Shown here piece after piece: positions 4,510 through 15,400 of a DNA stretch of 35,875 nucleotides. Both the position numbers and the translations under genes were made by a program. This stretch comes from a virus. The notes beneath the pieces were generated by a model, which had not been told where the DNA came from, did no database searches, and was given only the letters and a program-made list of their open reading frames with translations. The number at the start of each line of letters is the position of its first letter. The first letter of the stretch is position 1. The stretch lies in the IMG/VR virus record IMGVR_UViG_3300036770_004416, positions 1 to 35,875 of that record, one strand, 5' to 3'.

Positions 4510-6465
4510 ATGCCTTTCACCAAATTTACAAATCTAGATTTTGACCAAATAAAAACTTCAATCAAAGATTATCTCCGTGCTAACTCTACATTTACGGACT
4601 TTGATTTTGAAGGATCTAATTTTTCTGTCTTAATTGATACTCTAGCGTATAACACATATATTACAGCATTTAACTCAAATATGGTGATAAATGAATCCTT
4701 TTTGGATTCAGCAACTGTGAGAGAAAATGTAGTTTCTCTTGCAAGAAATATTGGATATGTTCCAAGTTCTAGAGCCTCTGCAAGTGCTAATGTATCATTT
4801 ACTGTAACTGTACCACCAAATAGTTACCTCAGCGATGGTACTCCAGTTTATACTCAAACAGTTACTCTGCAATCAGGACTTGTCTGCACAGGTTCAGTAA
4901 AAGGAACTTCCTATGTATTTTCTACTCCAGAAAATATCACAGTTCCAGTTGTAAATGGTGTAGCAACATTTAGTAATATTGTAATCAAAGAAGGAACTTT
5001 TCTTACCAAAAAGTTCACTGTCAACGCATCTTTAGATCAAAAATTTATACTTGATAACTCTTTTATTGATACTTCTACAATTAGAGTCTATGTAAAAGGT
5101 TCTAGTGACAGTGGATTGGGAATAAAATACTCTTTGGTAGATAATATCTTTGGAATAAATTCAAATTCTCAAATCTTTTTAATTCAAGAAGTACAAAATG
5201 AAAAATATCAACTTCTTTTTGGTGATGGAATATTTGGACAAAAACCTGAAAACGGAGCAATAATCACTAGTAATTATATTATAACAAGTGGAAAAGATGG
5301 TAATGGTATAGAGACATTTTCTTTTGCAGGATCTTTAAGAGATGTTGATGATAAAAATGTAATACCACAAAATACCATCAATGTGATTACAAATCAAAGA
5401 TCTCAAAATGGATCTAATATTGAAACACTAGACTCAATTCGATACTTTGCTCCAAGATTATATGCATCTCAGTATAGAGCAGTAACTGCAAGTGATTATG
5501 AAACCATTATTAAATCTAAAATATATGAAAACGCAGAGTCAATTTCTGTGATTGGTGGAGAAGAATTAACACCACCACAATTTGGAACTGTATTAGTCAG
5601 CATAAAACCAAAAAATGGTACATTTGTTTCAGATTTTGATAAGGAAAATATACTCGCAAAGTTAAAGCAATATAGTGTTTCTGGAATTAATGTAAAAATA
5701 ATAGACCTTAAGATTCTTTATGTAGAAATTGAGTCTTATATTTACTATAATGAAAGTCAGGTTTCAAGTTCTTCCGACTTAAAGACTAGAGTAAACAATT
5801 CACTTATAAAGTATTCTGAGTCTGTAGATTTGAATAAGTTTGGCGGAAGATTTAAATATAGTAAACTTTTGCAAGTTATAGACAATACTGATACTGCTAT
5901 TACTTCAAATATAACAAGAGTTAGAGTAAGAAGAGATTTAAAGGCACTTATAAATCAACAGGCACAGTATGAAATATGTTTTGGAAATCAATTCCATGTA
6001 AATCAGTATGGATATAATATTAAATCAACTGGTTTTAAAATTTTAAATGAACTCGATACTGTTTATTTCAGTGATGTTCCTAATTCTGATGGTAAAACTG
6101 GTGTAATTGCTATCGTAAAACCAACAAAAGAATCTAATACAGAAGACCCGACAAATACTTCTCTACAACCATATGTTATTGTACAGTCTGCGGGAGTTGT
6201 TAATTATGAAACTGGTGAAATAACTATTAATACTATTACAATAACATCAACTGTAAAAGATAGTGATATTATTGAGATACAAGCATATCCTGAGTCAAAT
6301 GATGTTGTTGGTTTAAAAGATCTTTATGTGTCTTTTGACATTTCAAAAAGTCAAATAAATATGGTAAAAGATACTATTGCATCTGGTGAGGATATTTCTG
6401 GTGTTGTCTTCACAAAAAATTCTTATCGCTCAAGTTATTCAAACGGGAGTTTAACGAGGTCATAA
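4510..6465 (+). CDS. 6: Baseplate wedge subunit gp6
   Basis: gp6 forms the continuous ring of the T4 baseplate that holds the wedges together. The 651-aa length is close to T4 gp6 (660). The N-terminal half has the conserved segment AFNSNMVINESFLDSATVRE and NVVSLARNIGYVPSSRASA (residues about 56-95), a hallmark of gp6/J-like proteins. The middle has YQLLFGDGIFGQKPENGAII, and the region from DSIRYFAPRLYASQYRAVTA on (about 312) is the gpJ-like core. The C terminus is lineage-specific. It starts 1 base after gp25 and is followed 1 base later by gp7, so the three are surely one transcript. Confidence 0.93.
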   Translation: MPFTKFTNLDFDQIKTSIKDYLRANSTFTDFDFEGSNFSVLIDTLAYNTYITAFNSNMVINESFLDSATVRENVVSLARNIGYVPSSRASASANVSFTVTVPPNSYLSDGTPVYTQTVTLQSGLVCTGSVKGTSYVFSTPENITVPVVNGVATFSNIVIKEGTFLTKKFTVNASLDQKFILDNSFIDTSTIRVYVKGSSDSGLGIKYSLVDNIFGINSNSQIFLIQEVQNEKYQLLFGDGIFGQKPENGAIITSNYIITSGKDGNGIETFSFAGSLRDVDDKNVIPQNTINVITNQRSQNGSNIETLDSIRYFAPRLYASQYRAVTASDYETIIKSKIYENAESISVIGGEELTPPQFGTVLVSIKPKNGTFVSDFDKENILAKLKQYSVSGINVKIIDLKILYVEIESYIYYNESQVSSSSDLKTRVNNSLIKYSESVDLNKFGGRFKYSKLLQVIDNTDTAITSNITRVRVRRDLKALINQQAQYEICFGNQFHVNQYGYNIKSTGFKILNELDTVYFSDVPNSDGKTGVIAIVKPTKESNTEDPTNTSLQPYVIVQSAGVVNYETGEITINTITITSTVKDSDIIEIQAYPESNDVVGLKDLYVSFDISKSQINMVKDTIASGEDISGVVFTKNSYRSSYSNGSLTRS

Positions 6466-6466
6466 T

Positions 6467-9400
6467 ATGGTACAGAATGGTTTCGAATCAAGGGTAAAAG
6501 TACAGCAAATAATTGATAGTCAATTACCAGAATTTATTTTAGATGAAAGTCCAAAAGCATCTGAATTTTTAAAGCAATATTATGTCTCCCAAGAATATCA
6601 AGGTGGTCCAACAGACATTGTTGAAAATTTAGATCAATACATAAACCTCGATAGTCTCATTCCAGAAGTTATCGTAGGTAATGTTCTTTTAGAAAACAGT
6701 ATTACTGCAACTAGCACTACAATAAATGTAGAAAGTACAAAAGGTTTTCCTTCACAGTATGGTTTATTGAAAATTGATGATGAAATTATAACTTACACCG
6801 GATCCACTGAAACATCTTTCACAGGTTGTATTCGTGGTTTTAGTGGCATTACTAATTATCATAAAGATCTTCAATATGAAGAGTTAGTCTTTAGTGAGTC
6901 TTCGGCAGTAGCACATGCATCTAACAGCACAATTCAAAATTTAAGTTCTTTATTTCTACAAGAATTTTATAAAAAAATTAAGTTTAGTTTAACTCCTGGT
7001 TTAGAATCTACGGATTTTGTAGAAAATTTAAACGTTGGTAATTTTATAAAAGAGGCAAGATCTCTTTATGAATCTAAAGGAACAGAGGAATCATTCAGAA
7101 TTTTATTCAATGTTTTATTTGGAGAAACCCCAAGTGTAATAAATTTAGAAAAATTTCTAATTAAAACCTCAGACTCTAGTTTTATAAGAAGAAATGTAGC
7201 AGTAATTGATGTAATATCTGGAGACCCAACTAAACTAAACGGTCAAACGATTAAAAAATCTACTGATGAAAATACTAGTGGATCTGTATCTGAAGTAGAG
7301 ACAATAACTAGGAAGGGAAAAACTTATTATAAACTTAACTTTTTTGTAGGATATGATGATACTTACCCAAACATTACAGGAACATTTTCAATAACACCAA
7401 ATACTAAGGTCGTTGAAAATGTAACTGTAGATTCTACTGATCATAATGTAATTACAGTAGACTCTACAGTAGGATTTGCAGAGTCTGGATTCCTTCTTTA
7501 TGGTGGAAATCAGATATTTTACACAAGCAAAACTATTAATCAATTTTTAGGATGCTATGTAGATTCTTCAGAATCTATTACAATTAATAAAACATCATCT
7601 TTGACATCTAATGAAACTTATTATGGATATGAAGATGGTGATACATCAAGAAAGGTTGAGTTTAAAATAACTGGAGTTTTATCGGATATTGTAATCGATT
7701 CTGATTTTTATAATATTTCAGAAGGTGAAGAAATATATCCAAAAAATCTTGGACAGATTATAGAAAAGGGAAATAGTCCTAGGCAAATATTTGCAAATAG
7801 TTGGGTATATAACACTAGTTGCAGATATCAAATAGATTCATTTTCTGCAAATACAATCACAACAAAATCTACAATCGATAATACTACTCTAACTGTTGGA
7901 GATAAGATTGAAGTTTTAAGAAGAAATACCGAAACTTTAGTTCCCACTTTTGAAGATCTAACTATATCAGCAATATTTGAAAATGAAATTACTGTTGATG
8001 TAGATACTAGTTCACTATCAATTTTAGATAAGTATGATATTAGGAGAAAGATTAAGAAGGCATCTTCTTCACTGTTGCCCATTGAATTTGGAAATGATAA
8101 GATAACATCAGATGTTCAAAATGTTTATTCAGAAAATTCTAACAGTCTTTATGTAGCTTCTAATTCACTTCCTTCTTATTCTCTACAAACAAATGTTTTT
8201 GAATATACTGTAGTTGGTTTAGAAATTGAAAGTGAAAATCAGGATTATAGTGTTATTAACTTTGGATTTTCTCAAGTAGTTTCTTTTATAACTGGTGATA
8301 AAGTATATTATTATCCAGATGAAAGTGGAGCAATACAAGGTCTAGAGGAAGGAGCATATTATGTTGAAGTCTTGAAAAATAATGATATTGAGATTAATAA
8401 TCGTAGAATTAGACTTTATTTAAGTAATTCTACGGTTGGGTCAGATGATTATGTTTCTTTTGGAAAATTGTCTAATGGCGTTGTCTCAGGAACTCATAAA
8501 TTTATACTATATTCGCAAAGGTCTAAGTTAATTTCTCCACAGAAACTTCTTAAGAAATTTAAAATAGAACAGGAAATTGGAGATAGTAAAAAATATGAAA
8601 CTGTTCCTGGATCTATTGGTCTTTTAAAAAATGGAGTTGAAATATACAACTATAAAACAAATGATAAAATTTATTACGGCCCATTAGATGAAGTTAATGT
8701 TCTAAGTGGTGGAAGTGGGTATGATGTTGTAAACCTACCACTTCTTACCTTATCAAGTGGCAGTGCTCTAGTACAACCCGTAGTAAGTGGATCTGTTGAA
8801 AAAATATTTGTAGATCCTCAAGATTTTGACATTGATGTTGTTGTTTCTATATCATTAACTGGTGGAAATAGTTCTGAAGCAAGTTTTAGTCCAGTTATAG
8901 AAAAATTTGCTAGGGAAATTGAATTTGACGCCAGACCAATTTCTAGTGGTGGTGGACTAGATTTTGAAAATGAAAAAATTGTCTTTACAAAAGCACATAA
9001 TTTGATTGATGGTCAACCAATTATTTACAATCGTAACAATTCTAGTGCCATAGGAATTGGATCTTTTGGTGGATCAAACTTAGACCAGTCCAGAACTTTA
9101 GTAAATGGTGCAACATACTATTCAAAAGTAATTAATGATAAAACTATAGAAATATATGAAAAATTATCTGACTATATTTCTGGAATCAATACAGTAGGAT
9201 TTACTACCATTGGCAATTCTGGAGTTCAAAAATTTAAAACAGAGCAAAAAAATAGACTGACTGGAATTAAAGTTATTAATGGTGGCAAATATACAAATAG
9301 AAAACTTAGAGTAAAACCTACTGGTATATCAACATTTACACATACTATAGAATTTAAAAATCACGGATTTTCTGATGGTGAGATTGTAACTTATAATTAT

Positions 9401-12400
9401 GAAACTTCTGGTATAATTGGATTATCAACTTCAAATAGATATCAAGTATTGAAGTTGGACTCTGATACATTTAGACTATGTAATTCTGGTATTGGTGGGA
9501 CAAATACGATAGACTATGAAGTAAAAAATTATGTAAAATTTTCTACTACTGGAACTGGATATCAAATTTTTAGTTATCCTGATATTGCTTTGTCTGTCGA
9601 TTATACAACTGTTGGATTAGGTAGTACTCAAGTTAGAGGGTCTATTGTTGCAACCCCAGTAATTAGAGGTGAAATAGAGCAAGTTTATGTCTATGAAAAT
9701 GGATCTGATTATGGTTCTTTAGTCTTAAATAAACATCAAAGACCACAAATTATTATTAAGAATGGAAAAGAATCTCAACTTAAACCAATAATTGAAAATG
9801 GCAGAATCATCGATGTAACTATCTTATATGGTGGACAAGATTACTACTCTATTCCCGATTTAATTGTATCTGGTAGTGGAGTTGGTGCAAATCTCAGACC
9901 TGTAGTATCTGGCAATAAAATTGTAGATGTAATTGTCATTAATTCTGGTGCTGGATATAGTGAAACAGATACCGCAATTAATGTCATCCCTGCCGGAAGA
10001 AATGCAATTCTTGAATCTAATGTAAGATCTCTAACTGTTAACAATTCATATAAGTATGGTACTCAATATAGAGATTATAGAGATCCAGCGTCAGAAATAT
10101 TAGTTGAGACTGAAAATAATTTAGAGTATGCAGTTGTTGGTTACTCTGAAAATTTGAAGAGTGGATTAAAAGATACTGGAAATGCTACTACACACTCGGA
10201 TATTATTGGTTGGGCATATGATGGAAATCCAATTTATGGTTCTTATGGGTATTCTAATCCAAATAATTCTGGAAGTGTTAAAAAACTAGAGTCGGGATAT
10301 TCTTTATCTAGTGTTGAAAATCGTCCATCAACTTCAATTTTTCCTGAAGGTTATTTTATTGAAGATTATGAGTTTACGAATAGTGGAGACTTAGACCAAT
10401 ATAATGGCAGATTTGGAAAAACTAAAGATTTTCCAGAAGGTGTATATGCATACTTTGCTACTATTAAAACAAATAATCAACAACAAGTAGTTGGTCAATT
10501 TCCATATTTCATCGGAAATGAGTATAGATCTCCATATATTGAGGAAAATCTTTCATTAAATCAATCATTTGACTTTAATAATTCTTCTCTAATTAGAAAC
10601 ACTTTTCCATATAAAGTAAATGATAAGTATGCTGATAATGACTTTATTGTAGAATCAAATGAAATTATAGAGCAAAAAACTCTAATCGAGTCTGTCTCTT
10701 CTGGTAGTGTCTCTTCATTGCAAGTAGTTAACTCTGGATCTAACTACAAAGTCGGTGATGAAATCTTGTTTGATGAGAGTTCTACAGAGGGCAGTGGAAT
10801 TTATGCAAAAGTATCTAGGGTATTGGGTAAACAAATTAATGAAATTGACACGACCATTGCATCATATAATAATTCTGTAATAACTTGGGAAAATGGAAAT
10901 AAAATCAAGGTATATGTATCTCCATATCACGAATTCCTGAGCGGAGATAACATCAACATATCTGGTCTATCAACCCAAGTTTCTAACTTAAATGGATCTT
11001 ATAGAATAGGACTTACTACTTATTCAACAGTATTAGATAAGCAAATTCCAGCATATGCCTCTACGGGTATAGTTACTGACATTTATCTTTCTTCAATACC
11101 CGAAAATGTTTCTGTTGGAAGTAGTTTTAAAATAGATAGTGAGACTTTCTCTGTTCTCAATGTTTATAATAACTTTGGTGTTGTAAAGGCGGTTAGAAAT
11201 TCTGCTGGAGGAATACATACTCAAACATCGCCAGTATACTTCCTTTCAAATTCATTTACGGTTAATAAGTCTACTGATTATTTTGAGTCTAAAGTAAATG
11301 ATAAAGTTTATTATAATCCCACAAAATCTGTGGGGATTGGCACTACAGTTGGAACTGGAATAAATGTTAATTACAGTATTGGTATAACAACATATAATAC
11401 CTTTATTCCAACTCAAAGTATTTTCATACCAAATCATCCTTTTACAACTGGACAGCAAGTAATTTTTAGAAAACCATCTGGAGCTGATCCAATAGCAGTA
11501 TCTGATACTCCTACAAATTCTCCATTTAATATTTTAAGTTCTAGTAGTCAAACTTTATATGCAATTAACAAATCTAAAGATTTTATTGGTATTGTAACTA
11601 ATGTCGGACTTACTACAAGTACAAATGGTCTATTCTTTAGAAATACTAGTTGGACAGCGGCAAATGATAACTACCAATATTCTATAGAGTCTAATTTTAA
11701 TCAAGTTAAAGCAGATGTTAATAAAATAAATGCAATTGTTTCTGTATCAACTTCCCATAATTTAAAAGTCGGAGACAATGTTTCTCTAGTTGTCAAACCT
11801 AATCTGTCAGTTGGTGTAGGTACTTCAACTTCAGTAAGGATTAAACGCAGTAGTTTGACTGATAGTATTATTGTAAATCCGATTAAATTTAGTTATCTGG
11901 GAATTAACACTACAACTAATCAGATCACAATAAATTCTCACGGTCTTAAAACTGGAGATAAAATTATATATCAGTCTGCTTCTATTCCTTCTGGCATACA
12001 AACTGGCAGTTACTATGTTTATAGAGTAGATGACAATACTATAAAACTGTCAGAGACTTATTTACAATCAATTGATAAGTCACCAACATTTGTAAGTTTT
12101 ATAAGTACTGGGTCTGGAGACCAAGAAATTAGTCTTGTAAATCCAAGAATTGAATCTATAAAAAATAATAATTTAGTATTTGATTTATCTGATTCATCAC
12201 TTTCTGGATATAATTTTAAAATCTACTATGATAGAGAATTTAAAAAAGAATTTGTTTCAGTTGCAACTACCGAGTCTTTATCACTTTCTGGTGTTGGAAC
12301 TGTAGGAGTATCTACAAACGCTTCATTAACTCTAAATTATACAAATTCTGTACCAGAAAAACTGTATTACAATTTAGAAAAATCTGGATATATTAGCACT

Positions 12401-15400
12401 GCAGATACTGATGTTGTTAATTATTCTGAGTTATCATTCTTTGATAGTGCTTATAATGGAAATTATAGTATAGTGAGTGTAGGAAACACAACATTTACAG
12501 TTTCTTTGAGAAAAACTCCAGAAAATACAAACTATCAAAGAAGTGAATGTGATGTATTGGAGTATAATACCAATTCTACTTCAGCAACTGGAGGAATTAG
12601 TCAAACAAATCTTATTTCTGGTGGATATGGATATAAATCTCTCCCTCGCTTTACAGGTTCTAATTCTGTAAGCGGTGAAGGAGCATTTATTATTCCATCT
12701 TCCGATACCATTGGTAAAATAGTTCAAAGTAGAATTATAAATGAAGGTTTTGAATATGCTTCAGATAAAACTTTGAGACCAACGGCCTCTATTCCCCAAT
12801 CACTTTATATTTCTTCATCAAATACCATTGACACTATTTCTATTAAAAACGGTGGACAAAATTATACATCTGCTCCAGATTTAATTTTAGTTAATTCTAA
12901 TACTGGAGAACTTATTGACTCTGGTTTCTTAAAAGCATCTTTAACAGGATCTTCTATTGGTAAAGTAAACATTGAAGTAGAACCAAAAGGTTTACCAATT
13001 AAACCAGTTACAATCAGATCAATTAACAATTCTAACTCAATATCAATAGAGAAAGTAGAATCTTCGTCTTCTGGAATAGTTACATGTATTTTAACTACCC
13101 CAATTGCAGGATTTTCAACTGCTCCTTTTGCAGTTGGAGATAGAATATTTGTTGAAGGAATTGAAAAGACAGATTCTTCTGGGGATGGATTTAACTCTAA
13201 AGATTATGGATATCAATTTTTTACAATAACAAATTATCTTGAGTTAAGTAAGCATAAATTAGAGTTTAATATTTCTGGTTTAACAACTAATCCTGGAGTA
13301 GCAAAAACAATTCAAGAATCTTATGCATCTATTACAAATTATAAAAATTATCCAGAGTTTGAAGTTGTACAAAAATTCTTACCATTTACCATTGGAGAAA
13401 CTTTAGAATCTGATAGTGGACTTGGGTTTGTACCTAGAGACTTGATTGTTACTGCATGTGATGAAAATATTTTAAAGGTAAATGGAAATTATAAAGTTTC
13501 TCCAAATGAGAGAATAAGAGGTTCAGAGTCTTTTACTGAAGCAACAGTCGATTTAGTTAATACCATTGATGGAATTTATAATATTAATTACTTCAATCTT
13601 CAAAATTTTGGATGGAATGAAGAATCTGGCAAACTTAACAACGATACACAAGTAATTCCAGATAGTGACTACTATCAAAACCTTTCATATAGTGTAAAGA
13701 GTAGTAAAACTTGGGATGAAATAGTAACTCCCGTCAATAATTTATTACATACCAGTGGCACTAAGAATTTTGCGGACACTCAATTAATTGAGAATTCTCA
13801 ATCTGGAATAGGGACTACAGAGTCTACATCTGTAGTGTCTGTTATTAATATGTTTGTTGATGATAATAGAGTTGATACTATTAATAATTTTGATCTTTCT
13901 AGTGATGTAGATACTATAGGAGATAGATCAAAATTTGTAAGATTTAAGAATATTAGACTTTCAGACTACATTCTATGTAAAACTAATAGAGTTTTAAAAA
14001 TTGATGATATCAGTTCAGAGTTTTCTAGTTCTGACGACGAAAGGGAAGTAGTATCAAATATACTTCCCCTGAATTTATCTAATGGATATAATAAATTTTT
14101 AATCCAGGTAAAAAATGTATTTAATAATGAAACTCAATTTAGTGAAATAGTTTCTATTAATGACTCTCAGGACATTCTCACATTTTATAAGGGAGAATTT
14201 ACTACAGGCACTACTGGATATGGGTCAACTATATTTGATTCAGATTTATTATTGGCAAATATTAGGGGATATGTTGATGAGGAAGGCACATTTTATCTAA
14301 GATTTGAACCAGAAGATCCATTTGATTCGGATTTTGATATTAAGATATTACAGGATACCTTTACTGATAGGACGGGAATTGGGTCTACTCAAAGTTTAAA
14401 CTGTATTGACTTAATATCTCAAAATAAAGTTGTTAATACTGGAATAACTACATCTATCATTGAATTAGATTCTGCAAAATATTCTTCTGTTTATGCTAAC
14501 ATACATGTTTTAAATAATGATAGTTCTAATATGAATTATGTTGAAATTTATTTAACTCATGATGGTTCAGATACTTACATTACTGAATATTATTTTGACA
14601 ATGAAGATGGAGAAAGTTATGGTCATATAGGATCATTTGGTGCTTCATTGAGTGGAGGAATATTATCTTTAAATTATACAAATACAGAATCTGAAACAAT
14701 AACAGTCAGATCTAAAAATGTTGGATTTGGCACCACAGCACTAGGTGGAGATTTCTATAGATTTAAACTTGCAGGTCAAATAGATGGAAATGAAAGAACT
14801 GTTGTTTTTGAGTCAAACTATAACAATGTCTCTTCTGGATCTACAAGTGTAATTACTTTAGATAAATCTCTGTTTACATCAATAAAGTCTGTGGTTCGTA
14901 TTGGACTGGGAGAAACTAGTGCTTTGCATCAAGTAATGACAGTTTATGATGGATCAAACGTTTCTACCTTACAGTATCCATTTTTATCTATTGGAAGCAC
15001 TAGTGGAATAGGAACTTTTGGTGCAGAGATTGATTCTACAAACATCACACTTAATTTTTACCCAGATCCTTCTATTTCTGGTAATATTGAAATAATATCA
15101 TTTAATGAATGTTTCTACACTGATTTAGATGTCGTAAATATTCCCCCAGATTTAACTTATTCTCCAGTAAGACAATCTGTAAATATTGCAAAATACTTTG
15201 GTGTTAACTCTCCATTTATTAATAAATTAGATTTTGAAGCAAACTATGAAGGTGATTCAATATTCATGAAAACTTTCAATCCCTCAATTTCTGTAGGATC
15301 TACGACGGGAATAATAACAGCTTCAAATCACTTCTTTAACACTGGAGAAGAGTTAATTTATAGACCGAAATCTACCTTTATTGGTATCGGAGCTTCTGCT

